NCBI GenBank assembly: GCA_016704445.1
Contig: JADJAE010000056.1
Location: forward strand, 13,023 to 77,022
Direction: 5' to 3'
DNA length: 64,000 nucleotides
From: Deltaproteobacteria bacterium
Lineage (GTDB): Bacteria > Myxococcota_A > Polyangia > Polyangiales > Ga0077539
In this document: positions 30,727-39,421 of the stretch, one piece after another
How the letters are laid out: every line of letters starts with the position of its first letter
Position numbering within the stretch: position 1 is the first letter of the stretch
Made by a program: the position numbers and the translations under genes
Notes under the pieces: generated by a model
Told to the model about the DNA's origin: nothing
Seen by the model: only the letters and a program-made list of their open reading frames with translations
Database searches by the model: none

Positions 30727-32240
30727 GGGTGCCCCGAAGGCGTCGGCGTGACGAGGGTGGCGCGCACCGCGGCGACCTCGGAGACGGTGACCGCGTCCCC
30801 GTGGTTGCCGAAGTGGTTGCGGACGTACGTGAGCACGTCGGCGACCTCGTGGTCGGTGAGGTTCGCGAGCGGGGGCATCGCGCCGTTGTAGACCGTTCCG
30901 TTGACGGTCACCGGGCCGCTCAGGCCAGCGAGGACCGCTCGGATCGAGCGGGTCTTGTCGGCCATCAGGTAGTCGCTGCTCGCGAGCGGCGGGAACACCG
31001 GCGGCAGACCCGCGCCCGTGCGCTGGTGGCAGGCCGAGCACACGCCGTTGAAGGTCTGCTCTCCAGGCTGGAGGGCGGCGCCGTCGGTCCCGGCGGCGGC
31101 CTGCGGGGCGTAGTCGCCGAGGTAGGCCTCGTCGACCTCGCGGCCCGAGTAGATCACGGTGTTGTCCGGCCCCTCGACGCGGAGCATCCCGAGCGTGCCC
31201 TTGTGGAAGGTGCGGAAGATCGAGTGGTCGACGAGGACCAGGCTCCCCGGCACCTCGAGGCCGAAGTCGACGATGGCCGAGCCGCCCGCGGGCACGAGGG
31301 TCGTCTGCACGTTGGTGTTCACCGTCGAGCCGCCCTCCGAGTAGACGTGGTCGAAGATCTCTCCGATCACGTGGAAGGAGCTGATGAGGTTGGGGCCGCC
31401 GTTGCCGACGAAGAGGCGCACGCGCTCGCCGACGCGGCCCGTGAGGGCGTTGGTGCCCGTGAGCGCGCCGTCGCGGCCGTTGAAGACCACGTAGGCGGGG
31501 TCTTCGTTGATGGCGCGGCGCATGTCGAAGGGCTGCAGCCCGGGCTCGCGGTAGTTGCCCGAGGTGTAGACCTCGCCCTGCATCAGGTAGTACTCGCGGT
31601 CGACCGGGGCCCAGCCCTCCTCGGGCTCCACCGCGATCATGCCGTACATGCCGTTGGCGATGTGCATGCCCACCGGGGCGGTGGCGCAGTGGTAGACGTA
31701 CAGGCCCTCGTTGAGCGCGCGGAAGGTGAACTGCGTCTGGTGGCCGGGCGCCGTGAAGGTGCTCGCCGCGCCGCCGCCGGGGCCGGTGACCGCGTGCAGG
31801 TCGATGTTGTGCGGCATCGTGCTCGACGGGTGGTTCATCAGGTGGAGCTCGACGATGTCGCCGCGGCGCACCCGGATCATCGGGCCCGGCACCGAGCCGC
31901 CGAAGGTCCAGAAGGTGTAGGTCGCGCCGTCCGCGAGGGGCATCGTGACCTCGCGCACCTCGAGGTGGATCACGACCTTGGCGGGTGTTCGTCGGGTGAT
32001 GGGCGGCGGCAGCCCGGGCGGTCGGACGAGGGTCTGCTCGATGGCGGGAAGGGCGTTTTGCTCGGCGCGGGTGAGCGGCGCGAGGGGCCTCGCCCCGCTA
32101 CGGGCGGCGGCAGGAGCAGGCGTCGCGGAGGTCGCAGGCGCGGGCGCCGCGGGCTGCGAGGGCGGCGGGACGCAGGAGCCCAGCGCGACCCCGAGCGAGA
32201 GCGGAAGGGCGAGCGAACGGATCGATTGCCGGCTGATCAT
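30723..32240 (-). CDS. nirK: NirK-type two-domain cupredoxin fused to cytochrome c
   Basis: 505-residue lipoprotein (signal to LGVALGSC) with a two-domain copper nitrite reductase core and a C-terminal c-type heme domain (GVCSACHQ, distal Met in GAMPPLANL). Type-1/type-2 copper ligands are readable: MPHNIDLH and YVYHCATAPVGMHIANGM; a second-domain His lies in SSFHVIGEIFDH. The Asp of the catalytic pair is present (HNIDLH), but the segment where the partner His is expected reads PAYVVFNG. Reduces nitrite to NO in the family; here the activity is uncertain. ATG 32238-32240 is preceded by AGGGGG. First gene of an eight-gene island ending with nnrS. Confidence 0.88.
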   Translation of the reverse strand: MISRQSIRSLALPLSLGVALGSCVPPPSQPAAPAPATSATPAPAAARSGARPLAPLTRAEQNALPAIEQTLVRPPGLPPPITRRTPAKVVIHLEVREVTMPLADGATYTFWTFGGSVPGPMIRVRRGDIVELHLMNHPSSTMPHNIDLHAVTGPGGGAASTFTAPGHQTQFTFRALNEGLYVYHCATAPVGMHIANGMYGMIAVEPEEGWAPVDREYYLMQGEVYTSGNYREPGLQPFDMRRAINEDPAYVVFNGRDGALTGTNALTGRVGERVRLFVGNGGPNLISSFHVIGEIFDHVYSEGGSTVNTNVQTTLVPAGGSAIVDFGLEVPGSLVLVDHSIFRTFHKGTLGMLRVEGPDNTVIYSGREVDEAYLGDYAPQAAAGTDGAALQPGEQTFNGVCSACHQRTGAGLPPVFPPLASSDYLMADKTRSIRAVLAGLSGPVTVNGTVYNGAMPPLANLTDHEVADVLTYVRNHFGNHGDAVTVSEVAAVRATLVTPTPSGHP

Positions 32241-32415
32241 CGGGACCCCCTGATCGGTGAGCGGAGAGCGACCTGCGCGGCGCAGCCTTCCCGATGGGGG
32301 CGGCGAGCGCAGCGGGGGCTTACAGCCCATGGACCCTGGGGTGACGGCGACGAGCTCAAACGGATGACGCATGGAACATCTGACTCCTTCCGAGCCAGAC
32401 ATAGGTCCGCACTTT

Positions 32416-32433
32416 GTGGCGCCGTAGCGCCAC
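32416..32433. promoter_or_regulatory. Perfect dyad upstream of nirK (candidate operator)
   Basis: gtggcgc-cgta-gcgccac, 7-bp arms with a 4-base spacer, 176 bases upstream of the nirK ATG. The N4 spacing is that of Fnr/Dnr-type sites, but the bases differ from TTGAT-N4-ATCAA. It could be the site of the Crp/Fnr protein encoded in the same operon. Confidence 0.4.
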
Positions 32434-32519
32434 TTTTGCACCCGTGACCGAAGGCAGGAGGGAGGTGTTCCGACCTGACCAATGTCATGGGCGGGGGGTT
32501 TTACGAGCCCACACGGACC

Positions 32520-33323
32520 TCAGCCCGCCGCGCCTTCGCCCCCGTCGACCCTCACCACGTTGCCGTTCATCCAGTCGGTCTCCGGCACCGCCAGCGCGGC
32601 GATGCAGCTCGCCACGTCCTCCGGGGTGGTGAGCCTCCCCTGCGGGTGCTTCGCGAGGGCCCGCTCGATGAGCAGCTCGTGCCCGGGGATGCGCTCCAGC
32701 GCGGGCGTGCGGGTCACCCCGGCGCAGATCGCGTTCGCCGTGAACCCCCGCGACGCGCCCTCCACCGCGAGCTGACGCACGTAGGACTCCAGCGCCGCCT
32801 TGGCCGCCCCGACCGCCCCGTAGGACGGCAGCGCCTGCGTGCTGCCCCCGCTGGTCATGGCGAACACCCGGCCGTGAGGGCGGAGCGCGCCCATCGCGAG
32901 GAGGTCCTGGGTCCAGTAGACGAGGGAGGTCGCCATGACGTCGAGGGTCATCTCGATCTGCAGCCGGGTGAGGGTCTCTTCCCCCTCGCCCGCCACGAGC
33001 GGGCGCAGCGAGCCGAAGGCCAGCGAGTGCAGCAGCACCCGCACGGTCTCCCCCCTCCCCCGGGCCTCCAGCCGCGAGGCGACGTCGGCGAGCACCGCGC
33101 GGCGCTTCGCGTCGTCGGCCGCGTTCACGTTGAAGAACCACGCCGTGCGCCCGGCGGCCTCGATGTCGGCCCTCACCGCGTCGGCCTGCGGCAGCGTGGC
33201 GCGGCGGTCGAGGTGCACCCCGATGATGTCCATGCCCGCCCTCGCGAGGGCGCGCGCCGTGGCGGCGCCGATGCCGCTCGATGCGCCGAGGACCAGCGCG
33301 AATCCATCCAGCGAAACAGCCAT
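32520..33323 (-). CDS. SDR-family enoyl-ACP-reductase-like enzyme
   Basis: 267-residue short-chain dehydrogenase/reductase. The cofactor loop is LGASSGIGAATA and the catalytic region reads YGAVGAAKAALE: Tyr and Lys are separated by six residues (Y-x6-K), as in FabI/FabL enoyl-ACP reductases, not by the three of classical SDRs. HSLAFGSLRPL also recalls that group. It probably reduces an enoyl thioester, perhaps in fatty-acid or secondary-lipid synthesis. Start ATG 33321-33323. It is followed by a 279-base gap before nirK. Confidence 0.85.
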   Translation of the reverse strand: MAVSLDGFALVLGASSGIGAATARALARAGMDIIGVHLDRRATLPQADAVRADIEAAGRTAWFFNVNAADDAKRRAVLADVASRLEARGRGETVRVLLHSLAFGSLRPLVAGEGEETLTRLQIEMTLDVMATSLVYWTQDLLAMGALRPHGRVFAMTSGGSTQALPSYGAVGAAKAALESYVRQLAVEGASRGFTANAICAGVTRTPALERIPGHELLIERALAKHPQGRLTTPEDVASCIAALAVPETDWMNGNVVRVDGGEGAAG

Positions 33324-33334
33324 GGCGGGGCCTC

Positions 33335-34126
33335 TCAGAAGGTGAGCGTGTAGCGGGCCGTGAGGCCGAGCCAGAGGTTGAGGTTGGCCGCCGCGTCGGG
33401 CGTGTAGTCGGTCGAGGTGCGGGTGATCTCGTCGATGCCGGGGCGCAGGTCGCGCGTCTGGCTGAGCTGGTTGGTGCGCGCGCCGACCAGGGGGGTGAAG
33501 CCCAGGTTGATGCCCACCGCGAACTGAGTGAGCACCCGGTACTCCGCGCCCAGCACGATCGGGATGCCGATGTACGTGGTGGTCCAGGAGGTGAGGTTCT
33601 GCGGCTCGGTGTACGAGCGGCTCCGCTGGATGCCCTGCACGAACTCCATCCCCAGCGACACGAAGGGGTCGAAGCGGCGGGTGTCGCTCGCGCTGCGGAA
33701 GAACACCCTCGGCGCGGTGCGAGCGCCGTTGAGCAGCGAGCCCACGTAGAGCCGGGCGTAGACCCCGACGGTGTAGCCGATGAAGGAGTCGGCCGCGCCG
33801 AGGCGTGCCTCGCTGGCGGTGTACTGCTCCGCGGCGCCCAGGTACTGCACCCCCGCGGTGATGCCCGCGCTCAGGTAGGGGAGCATCCGGTAGCCCGCCC
33901 CGAAGCGCGCGTTGAAGCCCCCGGAGAACGCGTCGAGCGCCCCGGTGCTCACCTCGCCCGCCGTCAGGAACACCCGGTCGCTCGCCGAGGTGAAGAGCCC
34001 GTAGCCCATGGCGATGTGCGCCTCGATGCCACGCTCTCCCTCGTAGTCCGGATGCGTCGCCCACGCGCTGCTCGCACCGCTCAACACCGCCGCCACACAA
34101 ACCGCCTGAATTCGTAGTCTCCGCAT
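33335..34126 (-). CDS. Predicted outer-membrane beta-barrel protein
   Basis: 263 residues with a signal peptide (AVCVAAVLSGASSAWA). The rest alternates aromatic/hydrophobic strands (IAMGYGLFTSASDRVF, FGAGYRMLPYLSAGITAGVQY, VGINLGFTPLVGA) and ends in a terminal Phe (LTARYTLTF), all pointing to an outer-membrane barrel. No specific family recognised. ATG 34124-34126 chosen; a GTG at 34145-34147 would extend it by seven residues. Between the SDR and histidine kinase genes on the same strand. Confidence 0.75.
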   Translation of the reverse strand: MRRLRIQAVCVAAVLSGASSAWATHPDYEGERGIEAHIAMGYGLFTSASDRVFLTAGEVSTGALDAFSGGFNARFGAGYRMLPYLSAGITAGVQYLGAAEQYTASEARLGAADSFIGYTVGVYARLYVGSLLNGARTAPRVFFRSASDTRRFDPFVSLGMEFVQGIQRSRSYTEPQNLTSWTTTYIGIPIVLGAEYRVLTQFAVGINLGFTPLVGARTNQLSQTRDLRPGIDEITRTSTDYTPDAAANLNLWLGLTARYTLTF

Positions 34127-34159
34127 CGCAGCGGCGGACTCTCGCACGCCCGGCCGGAG

Positions 34160-35629
34160 TCAGGAAAGCCGCGAAGAGAAGGTCACGAAGGAGCGCCGAG
34201 GCGGGGCTCCGCCGGTGGTTCTCGGGAGCGTGAGGACGAAGCGGGTGCCGCCTCCGGGGCGGTCTTCGAGCCCCACGTCGCCGTCGTGGTCGAGGGCGAT
34301 CTTTCGCACGATCGCGAGCCCGAGCCCCGTCCCCGTCGCCTTGGTGGTGAAGTACGGGTCGAAGACCTTGTCGCGCTGTGCGGCAGGGATGCCCGGGCCG
34401 TCGTCCTCGACCACCAGCCACGCCTGCGCCGAGGGGTGCGCTGCCCCGGGCTCGGTCACCTCTCGGGACTCCACCCTCACCCAGACCGTTCCTCCCGTGG
34501 AGGCCATCGCCTCCACCGCGTTGCGGAGGAGGTTCTCCACCGCGCGGCGAAACATGATCCGGTCGAGCCTCACCGGCACCTCGGCGACGCCCGGCTCGAA
34601 GCGCACGGTCACCCCGGGGTCGAGCTCGTCGAGCAGCGCCCGGGAGCTCGCCATGTCGCGCACGAACTCCGCGAGGTCGGCCGGGGCGGGCTTCACGTCG
34701 GGCAGCCGCGCGAACTCCGAGAAGGCGCTCACCAGCCGCCGCAGCGTGGCCACCTCCTCCTCGACGATCTCCCTGGTGGTGTCGAGCGTGCGCTTGTAGG
34801 CCGCGTCGTCGCCCGGGTAGCGCCTCGTCGCCTCCTGCACCGCGAGCTGGATGGGCGTGAGGGGGTTCTTGATCTCGTGGGCGAGACGCCGGGCGAGCTC
34901 CTGCCACCCGGCGATGCGCTGGAGGTAGTCCACCCTGGCTCGGGAGAGCGAGAGCTCCGCGACCATCTCGTTGAAGGCCACCCTCAGCGCCTCCAGCTCA
35001 TCCCGATCGCCCGCCGGAACCCTCACCCCCAGGTCGCCCTGCCCCACCTTCCCGGCCGCCGTGATCAGCGCCGCGGCCGACCCGCTGCGCCTCGGCCTCA
35101 GCAGCCCGAGCGCCGAGAGCACGCCCACCGCCGCCGCAAGCAGCGTGGGTAGGAGGGCCGCCTCGACGGGGTCTCGCGGAGGCGGCGCCGGAGCCCTCGC
35201 GCAGCCCACGTCGTCCACGGTGATCACCGCGGTGACCCGAGGGCGCACCGGGCGGGAGAGCACCCTCGGAGGGCAGCGCCCGGGAGGGCCCGACGGCTGT
35301 GTGCTGCGGGCGAGCACGGCCCCGCTCGGGCTCAGCAGCTCGACGCTCCGCACCGCGCGAAGGCCCGCCGCGGAGGAGGCCACCGAGGCGTCGTCGAGCG
35401 TGGCGGAGGCCGCGAGGCGGAGTGCGAGCGCCGTGGCCGAGAGGTCCTGCGCGTCGCGGGCGTAGGCGGAGGCCTCGGCCTGGGCGCGGCGGGCCTCGAC
35501 GAGCGAGGAGGGAGACTCTCGGGTGGCCGAGCGGAGCGAGAGCAGCGCCGCCGCGGAGGGGAGCAGCGCCGCCACCAGCGCGGCCTGCACCGCCCGAGCG
35601 CGGAGCCCCGATGGCCATGAGGTCGTCAC
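34160..35629 (-). CDS. NtrY-like sensor histidine kinase
   Basis: 489 residues: two membrane segments (about residues 13-33 and 155-175) enclose a periplasmic sensor region, followed by a HAMP-like linker (KVGQGDLGVRVPAGDRDELEAL), the phospho-acceptor LAHEIKNPLTPIQLAVQE, an N-box ENLLRNAVEAM and ATP lid motifs DDGPGIP and GTGLGLAIVRKI. The HEIKNPLTPIQ form is typical of NtrY/PleC-like kinases. GTG start at 35627-35629. No response regulator gene lies next to it, so it is an orphan in this window. Confidence 0.88.
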   Translation of the reverse strand: MTTSWPSGLRARAVQAALVAALLPSAAALLSLRSATRESPSSLVEARRAQAEASAYARDAQDLSATALALRLAASATLDDASVASSAAGLRAVRSVELLSPSGAVLARSTQPSGPPGRCPPRVLSRPVRPRVTAVITVDDVGCARAPAPPPRDPVEAALLPTLLAAAVGVLSALGLLRPRRSGSAAALITAAGKVGQGDLGVRVPAGDRDELEALRVAFNEMVAELSLSRARVDYLQRIAGWQELARRLAHEIKNPLTPIQLAVQEATRRYPGDDAAYKRTLDTTREIVEEEVATLRRLVSAFSEFARLPDVKPAPADLAEFVRDMASSRALLDELDPGVTVRFEPGVAEVPVRLDRIMFRRAVENLLRNAVEAMASTGGTVWVRVESREVTEPGAAHPSAQAWLVVEDDGPGIPAAQRDKVFDPYFTTKATGTGLGLAIVRKIALDHDGDVGLEDRPGGGTRFVLTLPRTTGGAPPRRSFVTFSSRLS

Positions 35630-35714
35630 CCGGGCGACGGTACGCGATCGCCGGGACCGATGGGGTGCGCTACGGTGCCGCCGCCATGACAGAGCCCCTC
35701 CCGAAGGTCGATCC

Positions 35715-35999
35715 GTGAGCGACGACGCGCGGCGGCCGGTGCTCGCTCGCAGGGCGCGGCTGCGCTGGGACGCACCGCGCTCGCGGCACGTGGTGGTGGT
35801 CCCCGAGGGGGTGCTGGCGCTCACCGAGGAGGGCGCGGAGATCACGGCGCTGCTCGACGGGCAGCGCTCGCTACGGGCGGTGATCGACGCGGTGGCCGGG
35901 GCGCACCCTGAAGCCCCGAGGGGGCTGGTCGAGGCCGACGTGAGGGAGTTCGTCGAGCGGCTCGTCGAGCGCGGATACGTCACCCTGGAGACGCCATGA
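35715..35999 (+). CDS. pqqD: PqqD-like peptide chaperone (RRE)
   Basis: 94-residue protein matching PqqD: RRPVLARRARLRWDAPRSRHVVVVPEG and ALTEEGAEITALLDGQRSLRAVIDAV, followed by the helix FVERLVERGYV. PqqD binds the PqqA peptide and presents it to the radical SAM enzyme PqqE during pyrroloquinoline quinone synthesis. GTG start at 35715 with AAGG seven bases upstream. It overlaps pqqE by four bases. No convincing pqqA, pqqB or pqqC gene is nearby. Confidence 0.85.
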   Translation: MSDDARRPVLARRARLRWDAPRSRHVVVVPEGVLALTEEGAEITALLDGQRSLRAVIDAVAGAHPEAPRGLVEADVREFVERLVERGYVTLETP

Positions 36000-37099
36000 C
36001 CGAAGCCCCCGTGGCGCTGCTCGCCGAGCTCACCTACCGCTGCCCGCTGCGCTGCGCCTACTGCTCCAACCCCACCAACTGGCGCGACTACGGCGACGAG
36101 CTCGACACCGACGGGTGGACCAGGGTGCTGCGAGAGGCGGGCGAGCTCGGCGTGCTGCACGTCCATTTCTCTGGGGGAGAGCCGCTGCTGCGAGACGACC
36201 TGGAGGCCCTGGTGCGCGCCGCCCGGGACGCCGGGCTCTACACCAACCTCATCACCTCGGCCTGGCACCTCACCCACGAGCGCCTCTCCGCGCTGGCCGA
36301 CGCGGGCCTCGACCACGTGCAGGTGAGCCTCCAGGACAGCGACGCCGGGCGGGCCGACCGCATCGCCGGGACGACCGTGCACGCCCACAAGCTGGAGGCC
36401 GCCCGGTGGGTGAAGCCCCTGGGGATGGCGCTCTCGGTCAACGCCGTGCTGCACCAGCAGAACCTGCCCTTCGTCGGGGAGATCATCGCGCTCGCCGAGT
36501 CGCTCGGGGCCCAGCGGCTGGAGCTCGCCAACACCCAGTGGCACGGCAGCGCCCTCGTGCACCGGGACGCGCTGCTGCCCGACCGGGAGACCCTGGCGAG
36601 CGCGCGCTCCATCGCCCTCGCCGAGCGGCAGCGGCTGCGAGGGAAGATGGATGTGATCTGGGTGATCCCGGACTGGTACGAGGACTCGCCGAAGCCCTGC
36701 ATGGACGGCTGGGGACGGCGCTCGATGACGGTGATCCCCGACGGTACGGTGCTCCCCTGCCCCGGCGCGCACGGATTACCCGGGATGGTATGGGACAGCG
36801 TCCGCTCGCGCCCCCTCGGGGACATCTGGCGCGGGGGCGAGGACTTCCAGCGCTACCGGGGCACCGACTGGATGTCCCCGACCTGCGCCTCCTGCGACCG
36901 GCGCGAGCTCGACTTCGGCGGCTGCCGCTGCCAGGCCTTCGCCCTCACCGGCGACGCCGCCCGCACCGACCCGGCGTGCGCCAGGAGCCCCGACCATCAC
37001 CTCGTGACCTCCCTCCGCCGGGAGCGCCCCGTGGCCGCCGCGGAGCCCGACGTCGCCCTCTACCGCATCGACATCCGGCGCGGCCGTCGCGCATCCTGA
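35996..37099 (+). CDS. pqqE: PqqE-like radical SAM/SPASM enzyme
   Basis: 367-residue radical SAM enzyme with the PqqE layout: AELTYRCPLRCAYCSNP for the SAM-binding cluster, LHVHFSGGEPLLRDDL, PKPCMDGWGRR, VLPCPGAHG and the auxiliary-cluster end CASCDRRELDFGGCRCQAF. PqqE forms the Glu-Tyr carbon-carbon crosslink in PqqA, the first step of PQQ synthesis. It follows pqqD with ATGA overlap. The next gene is unknown, so whether this pair serves PQQ or another peptide is open, although the similarity to PqqE proper is strong. Confidence 0.9.
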   Translation: MTEAPVALLAELTYRCPLRCAYCSNPTNWRDYGDELDTDGWTRVLREAGELGVLHVHFSGGEPLLRDDLEALVRAARDAGLYTNLITSAWHLTHERLSALADAGLDHVQVSLQDSDAGRADRIAGTTVHAHKLEAARWVKPLGMALSVNAVLHQQNLPFVGEIIALAESLGAQRLELANTQWHGSALVHRDALLPDRETLASARSIALAERQRLRGKMDVIWVIPDWYEDSPKPCMDGWGRRSMTVIPDGTVLPCPGAHGLPGMVWDSVRSRPLGDIWRGGEDFQRYRGTDWMSPTCASCDRRELDFGGCRCQAFALTGDAARTDPACARSPDHHLVTSLRRERPVAAAEPDVALYRIDIRRGRRAS

Positions 37100-37106
37100 G
37101 CCGCAC

Positions 37107-38237
37107 ATGAAGTTTCGTGGAGCAAAGCCTTCGCTGGTCTCGTCGCAGGTTCGCAACACCGCCGCGTGGGCGCTCGCCGGGCCCACCGAGGACGCCGCGC
37201 ACTCGTGGCGCAAGGCGCTGGTGTCGGCGGAGGAGATCCCCCACGGGCACGACGGCGACGGGGCCTACCTGCGGCTGCTGCTGGCGGCGCACCACGCCAC
37301 CGTGGCGACCTTCGTGCCGACGGACTTCGACAGCCACATCCGGTTTCATGCGTGGCAGCGCTGCGAGACCGTCGCCGATCTCCGCGTCGCCGCCGCAGTG
37401 CTTGAAGAGACCGCGGCGTGGGATCCGTCGGAGGTCTCCGCGCGCGTGGTGACCGTCCCCGGCGTGGGGCCGCTCTCGGGCCACGATGGAGAGTGGCTGG
37501 GCGTGCGCGCCGGGGCGCTGGGGCGGGCGCTGGCCCTGGGCGACGACGCCACCGCCGACGCGCAGACCGCCTTCCTCGACGCCTCGCTGGAGCGCCACGC
37601 GGAGGCCTTCGCGGCGGTGCAGCGAGCGAAGGGCCGGGAGCTCATCGCCCTGGAGGTGGTGGCCACCATCGCCCACAACCTGGGCGACCTCTCCCGGGTG
37701 GTGGAGACCTGGCCGTTGAAGACCCCGACGGCGCTCTCGGTGCGAAGGCGCTACGCCAAGCTCGGCCACGAGACCGAAGGCGACCCGCGCTTCGCGCTCG
37801 CTGGGCGCATCTACAAGCGCACCATGGCCGCGGAGAACCCGCGCTTCCTGGGGATGCGCGCGGCGCGCTCGCTGAGGGTGCACCGCGACCTGCTGCTGGG
37901 GATCGGTCCCTTCTTCGACGCGTGGGGAGAGGTCATGGCGAGGCACCCCTCGCTCGACGACGACGCTCCTGGCGGCGACCTGGGAGGACGGGGCGCGGCC
38001 CTCGCGGCGCTGCTGCAGAGCCACCTGGCGGCGCCGACGGTGCAGGGCTTCCTTCGGGCCATCGCGGGCTTCCACCGCGAGGCCCCGGGGGGCGTGGAGC
38101 GCTACGCCGACGAGGTCGCGGCGCGCGATCGACCGGCGCTGCGGACGGGCGCGGTTCGAGAGGCGCTGGGGGTCGACCGGGAGCGCTTCGAGGCGCGGAT
38201 GATCAACCGCTACCGGGCGGCCCTCGACGCGGGGTGA
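37107..38237 (+). CDS. Unknown protein downstream of pqqE
   Basis: 376 residues beginning at ATG 37107, seven bases after pqqE. No signal peptide or membrane segment is evident. It is largely helical-looking and Ala/Arg-rich, with segments such as WRKALVSAEEIPHGHDGDGAYLRLLLAAHH, HIRFHAWQRCETVADLR and EVVATIAHNLGDLSRVVETWP. I do not recognise a family. Same strand and close spacing suggest it is part of the pqqDE transcription unit. Confidence 0.75.
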   Translation: MKFRGAKPSLVSSQVRNTAAWALAGPTEDAAHSWRKALVSAEEIPHGHDGDGAYLRLLLAAHHATVATFVPTDFDSHIRFHAWQRCETVADLRVAAAVLEETAAWDPSEVSARVVTVPGVGPLSGHDGEWLGVRAGALGRALALGDDATADAQTAFLDASLERHAEAFAAVQRAKGRELIALEVVATIAHNLGDLSRVVETWPLKTPTALSVRRRYAKLGHETEGDPRFALAGRIYKRTMAAENPRFLGMRAARSLRVHRDLLLGIGPFFDAWGEVMARHPSLDDDAPGGDLGGRGAALAALLQSHLAAPTVQGFLRAIAGFHREAPGGVERYADEVAARDRPALRTGAVREALGVDRERFEARMINRYRAALDAG

Positions 38238-38240
38238 GCG

Positions 38241-39421
38241 TTGACGTCGCGGCTCGCCCCGATGCTGCTCTCGCTGGCCGTCGCGCTCGGCGTCGCCTCG
38301 TGCGGTGAGCGCGGCGGGGGAGCGGGGCTCACCGTGGTCCGCGATGATCCGTCGGACCAGCCCATCGATGGGGCGACGGCGGAGGACCAGCGCCTCTTCG
38401 ACGAGGGCGATCGGCTCTTCGAGCGGGTGTACCGCCCCTCGCAGGGTCTCGGGCCGGTGTTCATCCAGTCGAGCTGTCGGGCCTGCCACGGCGCCGGAGG
38501 GCGAGGGCCGGGGAGCGTCACCCGCATGACCCTGGTGGGGGACGACGGGGTGAGCGCGAGGGCCGACCTGGCCCACCGGCTTCCCTTCGGGACCACCGCC
38601 CGACCGCAGTTCGCCGCGGGCGCGACGAGGGGGGTGATCCCTCCGTCGGTCGAAGGCCCGGAGCGGCTGCTGGTGTCGCGGCGCGTGGGGCCCGCGGTGT
38701 TCGGTCGCGGCTGGATGGAGGCCGTCTCCGACGAGGCCATCGTCGCCGAGGAGGCCCGTCAATCGGCCTCCGGGGAGCGGTGAGCGGGAGGGCCAACCGC
38801 CTCGCCGACGGGCGCATCGGGCGCTTCGGGGTGAAGGCCCGCGTGGCCGACCTCGACACCTTCTCCGCGGAGGCCTTCCAGGGGGACATGGGGCTCACCT
38901 CGCCGCGCGTTCCCTCGGAGGTCGCCAACCCCGACGGGCTCACCGATGACCTGCGCCCCGGCGTCGACCTGAGCGACGAGGTGGTGAGGGCGACGGCGGG
39001 CTATGTGCGACGACTGGCGATCCCGGCGCGCTCGGGGCTCAGCGCGGAGGGGCGGCGGCGCTACGAGCAGGCGGGCTGCTCGGGCTGCCATGTTCCTTCG
39101 ATGGCCACGCGGGCGGATTTTCCCGTGGCGGCGATGGCCGGGCGCGAGGCGGCGCTCTACTCCGACCTGCTGCTCCACGACATGGGAGACGCCCTGGCCG
39201 ACGGCATCGCCGGAGAGGGCATCGCCACCGAGCGAGAGTGGCGCACGGCTCCGCTCCTGGGGATGAGGTTCTTCCGCAGCTTCCTCCATGACGGGAGGGC
39301 TCGATCGATCGAGGAGGCGATCAGACTCCACGGGGGCGAAGGGTCGGGAGCGGCGGCGGCCTTCGAGGCGATGTCCCCCGCCGACCGGGCGGCGCTTGTG
39401 GACTTCGTACGTCGGCTATGA
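38241..39421 (+). CDS. DUF1111 di-heme oxidoreductase-like lipoprotein (one frameshift near 38778)
   Basis: Two c-type heme motifs, SSCRACHG (about residue 79) and AGCSGCHVPS in the second half, in the layout of the DUF1111 family of cytochrome-c-peroxidase-related proteins. The first frame stops at 38781-38783 after EEARQSASGER and the family sense resumes at once as SGRANRLADGRIGRFGVKA; one missing G restores a protein of about 393 residues. The signal (MLLSLAVALGVASC) suggests a lipoprotein; the first possible start is a TTG at 38241, an ATG at 38262 is the alternative. DUF1111 genes are often next to imelysins, as here. Confidence 0.82.

Noticed and set aside
35686..35718. A 10-codon frame (MTEPLPKVDP) directly before pqqD as a possible PqqA precursor
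   Set aside because: It lacks the Glu-x3-Tyr motif, is much too short and has no ribosome-binding site; the AAGG nearby serves pqqD.
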